64,000 nt of DNA from NCBI GenBank assembly GCA_022836615.1, contig MU405315.1, positions 1 through 64,000 on the forward strand, written 5' to 3'. The position numbers were made by a program, and so were the translations under genes. Source of the stretch: Annulohypoxylon bovei var. microspora. Lineage: Eukaryota > Ascomycota > Sordariomycetes > Xylariales > Hypoxylaceae. Shown here in pieces: positions 33,230 to 43,432 of this stretch (position 1 is the stretch's first letter; every line of letters starts with the position of its first letter). The notes below the pieces were generated by a model, which was given only the letters and a program-made list of their open reading frames with translations, was not told the DNA's origin and searched no databases.

Positions 33230-36200
33230 TCACGCCCCACTTCCCTGCCCCTGGCTTTGTTCTCTCTGCTTCCCCTTCCCCTTAGACTTGTCCACATCGT
33301 CATCCACCGTCGGAAGCGCTGGTATCTCCACGCCCATGACTCTGTACTCCATACCTATGTACGCATCGCTCAGTACCAAGACGTCGACCTTCCTCGCACC
33401 ACCCCCCCTATCCGGCTCGGGTAATTTAAGCACCGTCTTAGCCGTGGGTCTGGCACCAATTTGAACACCCGCGTTTCTGTTGGCGTTATTGGACTTGTTA
33501 GAATTAGGTCCCTTCTGGCTCCAAGACGCGCGCTTTACACCGATAACCTCGTCGCTCGCGACATCGCACACGACCACGAACCAACCCTCGGTCTGGGGCT
33601 TCGGGTACCTGGGCGTGTAGACGCGGGCCTCGCGCTCGGCGACGGGATTGACGCGTTTCATAGAAACGACTAGGGACTGCGCCTTTACGTCCTCGACTCT
33701 GACACTGACATTAGGGAGGATAGCAGCGGCACGGGTGAAACGGGCTTGTTGGGAGTTCGGGATATTGAGCTTTCGGGCCATATCCTCGACTTGCGGTCGC
33801 GGGAGGGTGCTTAGTTTCTGAAGGACCATTTTGTTATCTTTGAGGTCGTCGGGGTTGGTTCCGGGTAGGATGGATAGGGGTGCGTCTTGGGGCCAGCGGG
33901 CGGACTTGACGCATTGGAGAAGTTTGATCATTTCGAGACAGCTAGATAGATATCCTAGTTCGGTGAGAACGTCGATAGATGCCTGGATAATACGGATGGT
34001 TTGGTCTAGGACGCTGGTCTGGTCGCCGACGTAGTCTGTAATGGGAAGATCGATGCGTGCCATATGTGCCTGGAGCAGGAGGAAGGCCTTGACATGAGGA
34101 TCCCACATCGGCAGGCTAAAGGCATTGCCATCGAATGGAAGGTTTTTCGACAGCTCGGCGTTGATAAGATCCTCGTTGTGTCGGACGGGAAGCTCGTCAT
34201 ATTCTGTCGCGCGAGACACCCAGGACAGGACGTCCAAGAAATTTGCTTTCGGCTTCGCATGCTTGACAAGTTGACGGATCGTCTTATGTGAGAGATAGTA
34301 GTAACTCATAATCTTGCCCAGGGGAGTCGGGTCCACATCACCATTAGGATAAGTTTCGACACATTTCGAAGTGTTGAGTTCATCCAGGGATTTGTTAACC
34401 ATTTCGACCATAAAATCATTCGCAAGCTGCTGGGCAGCAATTGTGTTGTGCTCTTCAGCAGAGATCTCAAGTCCATAGTACGAAGGATTCTTGTGTAGTC
34501 GACGGAAGAAAAAAGTCCAGGTCAAGTAGTCAAGAGCATCTTGCTTAGTTGTAATCGTTTCAGCCGATACTTCTGCACACAGATGATTGTCGAGGACTGT
34601 ATGTAGAGACGATTCAACTGGGAAACCAGTATGTAAAAAGTGTTTATAGAAGTCCTTCTTTGAGTCCTGGGTAAATATGCGCGCGACACCAGAGTTGTCG
34701 AATTGTGGGCGACCAGCTCGACCCAGCATTTGCAGGACATCTGTTAAATCCATGTCCTTGTATCCCTCAATCTTCGCATCATAGAACTGTGTGCCCTTAA
34801 CAACTACCAAGTGAGCCGGAAGGTTGACACCCCAGGCCAATGTGCTTGTTGCAACCAGAATCTGAATCTTGTTGTTTAGGAAAAGCTCTTCAGCTAGTTG
34901 CCGATCGGATTCAACAAGACCAGCATGATGAAGTCCAATGCCGAAGTTTATCGCTTCTTTAAGTGCATCGTCTTTAACCCTAGCAAGGTTAAGCTGAAGA
35001 TCATCTTCTGACATGTTGACAAAGCGCCTAGGATTATCTTCCATGCCACAGTAGTTGATCAAATCTTTCGCGGTTAGTCTAGTCTGCCGTCGTGACGGTA
35101 CGAAGACGATCACAGGTTTATCAGGACTATGGGTCTTGACCGCCAGAAAAGTTGGCCGGTTCATAGATTGCATCAAAGGGCAGAACCCTCTTACTTCCGG
35201 GAACCCATCAATATACAGCTCCAATGGTACTGGTCGTACAGAATGCCGGAAGTTAAATAGACCCTCCTTGACCCCAAGCCAGTTGGCAAGATCCGTTGCG
35301 TTCGCACAGGCAGTAGACATTCCGAGAAGCCTGACAGAATTCTTGGTGGATTGGGCGATGTAATTCATACGAGACACAATGATCTCAAGAATCGGACCTC
35401 GATCTCCAGCAAGTAAATGAATTTCATCGATTATCACAAGTGCAACTTGACGAACGTACCCTCTCGTTTGCCAGCTACGAGAGATACCGTCCCACTTCTC
35501 GGGAGTTGTGATAATGATGTCGGCATCCTTAATTGTCCTGGTGTCTGGTGTGTTATCGCCCGTCAACTCAACCAGTTTAAGACCTAGAGGCCCGGAAAGT
35601 CGAGCGCCCCAATCTTTAACTCGCTCGCGAACCAAGGCCTTCATCGGGGCGATATAAACCACCTTGGAGCCCGGGCGCTCCCTGAACGCCCACCACATAG
35701 CCAACTCCGCAGCAACAGTTTTGCCGCTACCAGTGGGTGATCCTAGAAGGACATTGGCTGGTGTGTGATAAAGTGTGTGAAATATCTGCGTCTGCAAGGG
35801 ATTGAAAAATTGAAATCTCTGCGCATAAATTTCTTCCAGCCCAGGATTGTTCAGGGCACTAATAGGCAGCGGTTGCAAGTTGAGCAGGTCCGTATACACG
35901 CTCTCCGTATCCGGACGAATGAGGTGTTGGAAAGAGACAGGGTTGACAGTCTCTGCCCCAAGCCACTTGTCCGACACGGCCCTGACGTAGATCTGGTTAG
36001 GTAACGGGTCTGATAGGGGGATTGTGAAGTTGAGTTCGTGGTCGTCGTAGAGTTTCCTTCTGTTAAGTATGAAAAATTCATGGTGGTATATTTCAGAGGT
36101 TTCGGAATTTTCAACCCAGATGTAGAAGGACTCAGACGTGCCATGCATTTGGTCGTTCCACCTAAAGTCTGGCGTGATATAGAGCTTGATCCTCAACACG

Positions 36201-39200
36201 TCCCGATTCAAAGGAGCTATCTCGGCATCGATAGATACAGTTGGGAAACTCTTTATAATCCCAGATATCTTCTTACCAGCATTGCCGTTGTGCACCAAGC
36301 TACCAATCTCGGCTGTTTCCATGTCGCGCAAAACCTCGATGGTTAGATTATCTTTTATGTCAAATTGATTGAGTACCGACTTAGGCAGGTCAAACTGATG
36401 CAGTGGATGCTGAAAAGGCCAGATGCGTTTCTCGATAGACTTCGAGAGGGTAAGCAAGACCAGGCATTGATGACCCCATCGTCTGTTTAACGCAATCATA
36501 AATAGTGCACGACAGATTCGTCCAGCCTGTTGGGCCACGTAGTTCAGATCGTTCCCTAGCGTGAAGTCTTCAGGTTGGGCCCGAGAGATGTAAGTTTGTA
36601 ACAAAATATTGGTTTTGGCTTGGGGGGTATCAATTCCGCTACCAATATCACAAAATGTCGCTTCGTCCTTCAGCCTAGTTAATTCGTCGGCTTCATTGTC
36701 CCGGGATTGAATGTTGTCAAACTCTCCGCTCTCGCTTATCATCTTCAATATGTCTGCTTCTGTTGAATGGGGGTGCATTAACTTGTTGAAGATCAGTATA
36801 CTTGTCTGCTGGATGTAATACTGGCTAGCAATGCGGCCAGTATCCTTGCTTCTGAGCTCCTCGGTGGTCTCGTTGAAAATAATCATTTGACTTTGTTGCA
36901 AAGTCTTGGCTGCCTGAATTGCAAGTTGTCGTCGCCTCTGGACAAGCGTTGGGTCATCTCTAATCTCAGCCCATTCAATCCCGTAAGATATGGGATTTCT
37001 CTGCATACGGACGAATAGGTAGGAATAGCCGATCCATTGCACTGCTTCCGGAATGGAAGTCACAGTGCCTAGAGCAATCTCGGCATTCAAATTGTCAACC
37101 AGTTTCGAAGAGAATCTAGACTCGATAGGTTGCTGTGCGGTGACTGATTGCCGGTAATGCGCTAGCCTGTCGATGGTTGTGCAGATCATGCCAATACCCA
37201 CATCCTCGAACTGCGGTCGTCCAGCACGACCAAAGATTTGAAGCACATCGAGAATACCTAAGTCCACGAATTTGCCTTCTTGGGCACTGTAAACTTGAGT
37301 TCCCTTGATAATAACCGCGGCAGCTGGTAAGTTAACACCCCACGCGAGCGTCGCTGTACAGCAAAGCACCTTGATAACGCCTTCCGCAAACAACTTTTCC
37401 ATGAGGTTTCTATCCGATCGAGTTAGACCAGCGTGGTGTATACCTAGTCCCTTTGGTAGGAGATCCCTAAGCTCACGTGCTTTTGAAGACTTCATGTCTC
37501 TGATGGCTTGCTCATAGTATGGATGTCCTGCTGGATCGAAGAGGTCCGTAGTATTTTGGTCGGAAGCTTTTTGATAAAGCATCTTGGCAGTAAGAAGCGT
37601 ATCTCTTCTCGAATGGACGAACACCATGATTTGATGATCTTCCTCTAGCATTTCCTGAACCTTTTCAGAGGCTACTGTGTCAAGGTTCTCCCTAGACAGT
37701 TTTGACCCGGCTTTACCCCTAACTCCAATGAAGTGTTGTTCGAGGGGAACTGGGCGAAAGGAGGCATCAAAGTAGAAAAGCCCGGCGTATCTGTTGACCT
37801 TGAGAAAGTCGGCAACATCGATATAGTTTGGAAGCGTGGCACTGAGTCCGACGATGCGGATTAGGGACTGTGTGCTCTCAACTTGTCGTTCCGTTCGTGC
37901 CACTAGAGACTCTAACACGGCACCTCGCTCATCATGAAGCATATGGACTTCATCAATGATGAGTAGCCTTACTTTCTGTACAAGCTCAGTGTCTCCAGTG
38001 CCCTTCCTTGTGACAACATCCCATTTTTCAGGTGTAGTAACAATGATCTGCGTTTGCACAATTTCTGATTTGGTAAGGTGCATGTCTCCCGTATATTCAC
38101 GACAACGAATACCAAGCCACGCAAGACGCTTTCCTAGCTTGCCAGTGATTTCCGCGGCTAGAGCCTTCATCGGGGCAACATAGACGATCTTGAAGTCTTG
38201 AGTATCGACACCAAAATCGGTTGTCTCCGTGTTCTCGATAGGATTCGGTGTTACGTATTGGCTAATCGTTTGTAAAATTGTCAACATAGCCGCATCTGTC
38301 TTACCAGCACCAGTAGGAGCGCAGATTAGCATGTTCTCGCTAGTCTTGTATGCTACCGGATATACCAAGCTTTGCATTCTATTCAATGACTTGTAGCCTT
38401 TAAATGTTCTCCGACACAGTCCATCCATGTCGGCGATGTCGATAAGTTTATGGCCAGGCAGAAGTGTACCGGTTTTCCCTGCTGGGACAACGAACTCTTC
38501 ATATTTCTCCTTCTCTTTTCTCTCAGTGCCAACTGGCATGCCGTATTGGGCTCCTGTGTGGCTCAAGGTATTTCCAGCATTATAAGCCTTATAGATGTGA
38601 GGATATTGGATCTCTTTATGTATGCTAGGGGCCAGAGTGGCATTTTTATGTTCCAGATCCTTTCGTCGAAGGGCGTCATCTCTCTCAGCTTTGGTCAAAA
38701 GTCGACCAGCCGGCCTACTTATTTCTTGGGTAGCGAAACTTGAAATAATGTCATGCCTCTGAGATAGTACTTCAATGATGAAGTCGAAATCATCAAACCC
38801 GACAATGTCAGTGAGCTGAGACTGCAGTTCATCCTCAGACCGTTGAGAACTCAACACATCGAGAATCTGTGTTTGAAATGCATCAGGAGACAGCCCGTTC
38901 TTCTTAGCAGCGATAACAGAACACTGTTGCGAAAACCAAGCCGGACTAGAGCTGTCGCCATCAGGTTGACCGTTGGCTTCCTCGATGAAATCGCTACTGT
39001 ATAGGTCTTCCTCACTATCATCTATGAAGTCCCAGACATCGTCACCGCTATTCCCAGAAGTGAAGTCCTCATCGTCAAGGTCAAAGTCTAAGCCAAGCTC
39101 AGCTTCAATAGAACGATTTTTGCCGGGTAGTTTTAAGTCCGCTAGGGCAGCTTTCATAGCGGTAAACTGTTCGCGCCATCTTGCTTCTGCCTCGCTCATG

Positions 39201-39211
39201 GAAGAGGACAT
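33230..39211 (-). CDS. slh1: Ribosome-quality-control helicase Slh1 (ASCC3/Rqt2 type)
   Basis: An Ski2-like DExH helicase of 1993 residues in one exon. In yeast Slh1/Rqt2 is the motor of the RQT complex, which splits collided ribosomes; the human counterpart is ASCC3. Two helicase cassettes are seen. The first has Walker A APTGAGKT (about 298), DEVH (about 420), SATLPNY and GRAGRPQF. The second has SPTGSGKT (about 1158), DEIH (about 1261), a changed motif III MSTACAN and GRAGRPQF again. Each is followed by a Sec63-like region. The acidic N-terminus and absence of an N-terminal PWI-like extension favour Slh1 over the related spliceosomal Brr2. The tail is Lys/Gln/Gly-rich. It is divergent from ykt6. 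Confidence 0.95.
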   Translation of the reverse strand: MSSSMSEAEARWREQFTAMKAALADLKLPGKNRSIEAELGLDFDLDDEDFTSGNSGDDVWDFIDDSEEDLYSSDFIEEANGQPDGDSSSPAWFSQQCSVIAAKKNGLSPDAFQTQILDVLSSQRSEDELQSQLTDIVGFDDFDFIIEVLSQRHDIISSFATQEISRPAGRLLTKAERDDALRRKDLEHKNATLAPSIHKEIQYPHIYKAYNAGNTLSHTGAQYGMPVGTERKEKEKYEEFVVPAGKTGTLLPGHKLIDIADMDGLCRRTFKGYKSLNRMQSLVYPVAYKTSENMLICAPTGAGKTDAAMLTILQTISQYVTPNPIENTETTDFGVDTQDFKIVYVAPMKALAAEITGKLGKRLAWLGIRCREYTGDMHLTKSEIVQTQIIVTTPEKWDVVTRKGTGDTELVQKVRLLIIDEVHMLHDERGAVLESLVARTERQVESTQSLIRIVGLSATLPNYIDVADFLKVNRYAGLFYFDASFRPVPLEQHFIGVRGKAGSKLSRENLDTVASEKVQEMLEEDHQIMVFVHSRRDTLLTAKMLYQKASDQNTTDLFDPAGHPYYEQAIRDMKSSKARELRDLLPKGLGIHHAGLTRSDRNLMEKLFAEGVIKVLCCTATLAWGVNLPAAAVIIKGTQVYSAQEGKFVDLGILDVLQIFGRAGRPQFEDVGIGMICTTIDRLAHYRQSVTAQQPIESRFSSKLVDNLNAEIALGTVTSIPEAVQWIGYSYLFVRMQRNPISYGIEWAEIRDDPTLVQRRRQLAIQAAKTLQQSQMIIFNETTEELRSKDTGRIASQYYIQQTSILIFNKLMHPHSTEADILKMISESGEFDNIQSRDNEADELTRLKDEATFCDIGSGIDTPQAKTNILLQTYISRAQPEDFTLGNDLNYVAQQAGRICRALFMIALNRRWGHQCLVLLTLSKSIEKRIWPFQHPLHQFDLPKSVLNQFDIKDNLTIEVLRDMETAEIGSLVHNGNAGKKISGIIKSFPTVSIDAEIAPLNRDVLRIKLYITPDFRWNDQMHGTSESFYIWVENSETSEIYHHEFFILNRRKLYDDHELNFTIPLSDPLPNQIYVRAVSDKWLGAETVNPVSFQHLIRPDTESVYTDLLNLQPLPISALNNPGLEEIYAQRFQFFNPLQTQIFHTLYHTPANVLLGSPTGSGKTVAAELAMWWAFRERPGSKVVYIAPMKALVRERVKDWGARLSGPLGLKLVELTGDNTPDTRTIKDADIIITTPEKWDGISRSWQTRGYVRQVALVIIDEIHLLAGDRGPILEIIVSRMNYIAQSTKNSVRLLGMSTACANATDLANWLGVKEGLFNFRHSVRPVPLELYIDGFPEVRGFCPLMQSMNRPTFLAVKTHSPDKPVIVFVPSRRQTRLTAKDLINYCGMEDNPRRFVNMSEDDLQLNLARVKDDALKEAINFGIGLHHAGLVESDRQLAEELFLNNKIQILVATSTLAWGVNLPAHLVVVKGTQFYDAKIEGYKDMDLTDVLQMLGRAGRPQFDNSGVARIFTQDSKKDFYKHFLHTGFPVESSLHTVLDNHLCAEVSAETITTKQDALDYLTWTFFFRRLHKNPSYYGLEISAEEHNTIAAQQLANDFMVEMVNKSLDELNTSKCVETYPNGDVDPTPLGKIMSYYYLSHKTIRQLVKHAKPKANFLDVLSWVSRATEYDELPVRHNEDLINAELSKNLPFDGNAFSLPMWDPHVKAFLLLQAHMARIDLPITDYVGDQTSVLDQTIRIIQASIDVLTELGYLSSCLEMIKLLQCVKSARWPQDAPLSILPGTNPDDLKDNKMVLQKLSTLPRPQVEDMARKLNIPNSQQARFTRAAAILPNVSVRVEDVKAQSLVVSMKRVNPVAEREARVYTPRYPKPQTEGWFVVVCDVASDEVIGVKRASWSQKGPNSNKSNNANRNAGVQIGARPTAKTVLKLPEPDRGGGARKVDVLVLSDAYIGMEYRVMGVEIPALPTVDDDVDKSKGKGKQREQSQGQGSGA

Positions 39212-39838
39212 TTTAGACGTGATACTCGGGGGGTTAAGTCGAATAGACGAAAAAAGGAATTGTTGAGTTGTAAATTTTAAGTGAAAATGAACATCTCAGA
39301 TTTCTAGGCAATAAGCAGTTTATCTTTAAAATTTATGTGTATATAATCACAAATTTGTGAGAAAGATGACTCTAGATGACTGTTACGCCGGTGACTGTTG
39401 TAGCTACCCTGGTACCTATGCACTTATCTAAGGTATTCGTTAGCACTGATTGATTCCCCAGAATTTAAAGTCCCGCCATTGGGAGGTACCACGGCTAGCG
39501 CGGCCCCACTAAGTTATTGTACCTACTCCCAAAAGGAGCAGCCTAGAGTACATGTGACAAAGGCTCCAGGGCTCGGGCTGTGACCGCTGACCACTGACCT
39601 CACCTCCTGCTTGTTATCCAATCCTTGAATCCCTAACTTCCTTGGTTTCGAGTGTCGAGGTCGCTCTCCTCTGTCTCCTGAAATTTATGCTTTATGCTCT
39701 ATGCTCTATGCTCCATTGATAGCTGGAGACCCTTTTTTGTCAACATCGGATAAACAACAACATAATCAGAATTAGCCATTCCCGACCTATCCATTCCTTC
39801 GACACGTAGTCTCCCTATCTATCTAGCTATCTGTCAAC
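39212..39838. promoter_or_regulatory. Divergent promoter, slh1 / ykt6
   Basis: A 627-base region between two housekeeping starts. It contains four copies of TATGCT(C/T) in tandem near 39686-39713. No coding signal seen. Confidence 0.5.
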
Positions 39839-40790
39839 ATGAAGCTGCATTACATCGGAGTACGTATATCCACACCCCGGTCGCCAATCTCAATTCTCGA
39901 CGAAGCGCCGGGCAGGTATAAAAATATATACACTAAATTCATAGCTCAGTGTATCTAAAGAACCATTAACTAATGTAACGCTTCCGTACAAATAGATCAT
40001 CAAGAACGACAGCAAGCCGGGTGTCGAAATATGCGCCGAGAAGGAGCTAAGCGCCTACTCGCGCTTCACCCGTTCAAAGTACGAGCCGATCCGCCGCCTC
40101 CGAATATGCTATGACGAGAAAGGGCTGACCTAGATCTACGTAGCTATGGCGAATTCATGACCATGATCTCGAAGACGGTAGCGGAGCGGACGAGGCCGGG
40201 ACAGAGACAGGATGTTGAGGAGCAAGGTGCGACTGCCAGCAAGAGATCGTTCCAGACAACGCGGTAGAGACGCAAGAAAAACTGATTGGGGTTATCTCGC
40301 CTGAGTACAGACTACACATTCCACGCGTACGGGCGCACAGAAGGCGTCTGCGGTATCATCATCTCCGACCACCAGTACCCGGCTCTGGTAGCGCACCAGC
40401 TTCTCTCCAAAGTCATGGACGAGTTCCTAGCGGCGCACCCGCGGTCGTCGTGGGCACAGGGGCAGACCGTCACCATGCCCGAGCTCCAGGACTACCTAGC
40501 AAAGTACCAGGACCCGCACCAAGCCGACAGCATCCTCAAGATCCAGCGCGAGCTCGACGAGACCAAGATCACCCTCCACAAGACCATCGAGAGCGTCCTC
40601 CAGCGCGGCGAGAAGATTGATGATCTTGTAGCCAAGAGTGATGGGTTGAGCACCCAGAGCAAGATGTTCTACCGTACGTTGCTTCCTACCCTTATATTCG
40701 TTCCGACTCTTCGGCGTTCCGGTGGTGATACTTACCTGACTTGGTGCAGAACAAGCAAAAAAGCAGAATACATGCTGTGTTCTCATGTAA
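39839..40790 (+). CDS. ykt6: R-SNARE Ykt6
   Basis: Ykt6 is a lipid-anchored SNARE of ER-Golgi, endosomal, vacuolar and autophagosome fusion. Five exons: 39839-39859, 39996-40078, 40144-40226, 40311-40673 and 40750-40790 (introns 136, 65, 84 and 76 nt). They encode 196 residues, the family length. The longin domain reads MKLHYIG|IIKNDSKPGVEIC, then FTRSN|YGEFMTMISKTVAERT, DYTFHAYGRTEGVCGIIISD and LVAHQLLSKVMDEF. The SNARE motif spans about 135-190 (KIQRELDETKITLHKTIESVLQRGEKIDDL), with Arg at the zero layer. The end NTCCVLM carries a farnesylation CAAX box (CVLM) preceded by a Cys that can be palmitoylated. The second acceptor (40143) was chosen because it restores SNYGEF. Confidence 0.95.
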
Positions 40791-41587
40791 ACGGCATTGC
40801 AGTAACTGGCACTACCTAGGTAGTTGAATGATAACGGATCTGTGTCTCATTTCAGCTTAGCAACGAGACACGCAGCTTGGTGAAGGCTATGTGAATGGTC
40901 ATTTTATTTCGTCTATCTATATCCATGGGCGCTATTCCGCCCGATCATCTATAAGGAGTGGGCAGAGTCGTTAGTTGGCAAATCAAGGAGAGAGGCATTA
41001 CCGCCAAGGCAGAGAATGAGTTGAAGATTACGCAGGCATGGCTACATAGACAGCATCCCGATAAGGGAGCACGCAGGCATAATATGAATGGTCACACATG
41101 ATACATCGGTGCGGAACTCATATAGGGGTGAAGGTGGTTTGTATTGACCACCTAGGACCAGATTAGATTTAACTATCGCGAACCCGATCTCATCCTGATT
41201 ACTCTCATCACATATGCCCCAAGACAGTCTAGAAAGTCTTCCCCATCTCTTCCATTTGACCTCCTCGGATTAGGGTATCAAACGATTACCATCAAGGCGC
41301 ATCGTGCGTTTCTCTCATATCCTCCTCCCGACAAAGTAAAACGTATAGCATGGACGATGCAAGTCACAGACTCAGTCCTAGATTCTATTATCCTCCGAAG
41401 GGTATATTCCCAGACAAAGCAAACAAAAAAACCCTCTCCCCTTTCCATAAAAAACCCCCGGGCCATTTTCTGTAAATGCAAATTCCCAGTGGGAGGCGCT
41501 ACCGACGCCTAGAAGCCAAATATGAATCGCGACCAGATATACAAAGAAAAAAAAAAAGGACACGTGAAGACGTGAGAACTAGATATC
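40791..41587. other. Convergent 3' flanks
   Basis: Region between convergent ykt6 and the next minus-strand gene. No gene seen. Confidence 0.55.
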
Positions 41588-43432
41588 TTATGCTCCCTCC
41601 AGCACGACGCGCTCGCTCTTCCGGTGTGCCGCGAAGTTGTAATTGCTAGTCGTCTCTTCCGGTGTAACTAGAATAGGCGTCTTTAATTTCGTTTCGGCGA
41701 GCCTCTCGTTCTGACCCATGGCGATTTTAGGCATCGGGCTTAGTTTCCCAGGGCTTCTCTGCGGCCTCGCGCCCGTCTGCAAAGGCCTCAGCATCTTCCG
41801 CTGCTGCCGAGATATAGATATCTGCCTAGCGATTGACAGCTCTACAGGATTCATGTTAGAGCTGTTCTCCAGCAAGTCGTCTTCTTCCTTTGAGTCCAGG
41901 CTTAGTTTCGAGTTTGCGGATGTCGCCGGAGAAGAGGGCGGGGGCTTTCTGTCGCTTGCTAAAGACGACGATGCCGTCGATGGCGTGTCTTGTTGAGGTG
42001 TCATCATCTGCCACTTGGGCTCCTGCATGTACGAAGCCCTTGGTCTTATCGACCCTGGCTTGACTACTTCGAATTCAGGAGACGACATCTCCGTTGGAGA
42101 TTCTAGTACCAAATTCGACGAGTCGGGACTGAACTGATATTCCCTAGGAGCGGCATGTTGCTCTCTTGCTCTAGCTAGAGTTGCAATAGTAAGTTTGCCC
42201 TTTGGATAAGGACGACCGGGAGATTCCTTTAGATGGTTGTGTCTAGAGACGTCATTAGATTGGGGGTGATGATTAGGCGTGGTGTGATCGAAGGCCGCCT
42301 TTAAAGGTGACCGAAGTAGTGCTGGAGAAGTATTGGATCTCGAAAGTGGTGATGGATTGGAGGTTTGAGCATGTATTGGTCTCGGAGGAGGGAACAGAGC
42401 AAATGATGGCGACCCTGTCGCAGGTGATGTTGCTCTCCTTGGGCTCCTTAGGACATCGTGGAGTTTCATCTCCTCCTACGCAATTAATTAATACTTGAAA
42501 GCTAACGGAACATTAGGTTTTCTTACCTCTTCTCTTTCTACTGCATCTTCGATGCTCTTGAGTTTCTGAACCGTAGCTTGCCGTCTAGCTAACAGTGAAG
42601 GTTGTGACTGTAAGACACTTCCAAACATTACACTATATCTTTCCATGGTGATACTAGGGATCTCAACGTCCAACAGGGGACCGCATGAGCCCTGATTAGT
42701 ATCCAACGCTATAGGGATTCGCCCAAAATTTTCTTCAGCCCTCTTTCCGCTTGACGTTGATGTTAGACCTTGCGGTGGATTCTCTGCGTCATGGGGCATT
42801 GTTTGAGACCTAATTACAATAGGTTTATGCTTCGGCAGTTTATGTGTACCGACGGTATTGCTCCTCTGCATGTTCGAATCATACCAAGCCTGAGCTGTTA
42901 GATCTTGAGTCTCTTCTAGTTTGGGCACGACTCTTGGTTCAATCGGTCCTGGAAGTGACTGATCTGATGCCTTCCTCCCAAACCTGCCAAATAACTTCCA
43001 CTTCGTCGACTGCTTCCTAGGCAAAGAACCAGCAGAGCTAATCCCAGATGCAGGTGAAATCAGAGACGGTGTTGGAGCTGGCGGTGCCCGAAGAGTTGTT
43101 TGCGGCGTTCGCGAGCCACCGCTCACCGGGATGCTCGTAGGACTTCCAAGTGCCATACCGATTTCTGCATAGCTGGTCTCGTTGAGGGACTCAGGGGTAG
43201 GCATCCTAATAGTTGGGACAGATACTTTTCGTGGAGGTGATGTCCGCGGACTTATTTCTGGGGTAGGTAGTTGTCCTCGTGCAAAGTTGTTGTACGACCT
43301 AAATCCAGCCCCGACCGCCGTTCTAGAGTTGATGAAAGAGTCGTCCCTGGATATCCTCTTGTCGTACTTAAAACTGTTGCTGGCTGAACTCTTGGAACCC
43401 GGGCCCCTCGACGAGCTCGGTCTCGCTGACAT
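41588..43432 (-). CDS. Disordered fungal protein of unknown function
   Basis: Two exons, 42527-43432 and 41588-42475, joined across a 51-nt intron (VEREE|EEMKLHDVLRSP), giving 597 residues. Most of the sequence is Ser/Pro/Thr-rich and predicted disordered by eye. The only regular part is around the splice junction (about 265-310: MERYSVMFGSVLQSQPSLLARRQATVQKLKSIEDAVEREEEEMKL is helical and charged), probably a short coiled coil. A basic cluster KWKLFGRFGRK lies near residue 165. The start was set at MSARPSSSRG (43432). The frame stays open to an ATG at 43678, so the protein may have 82 more residues, or a 5' exon could splice in near 43450. I do not recognise a function. Confidence 0.8.
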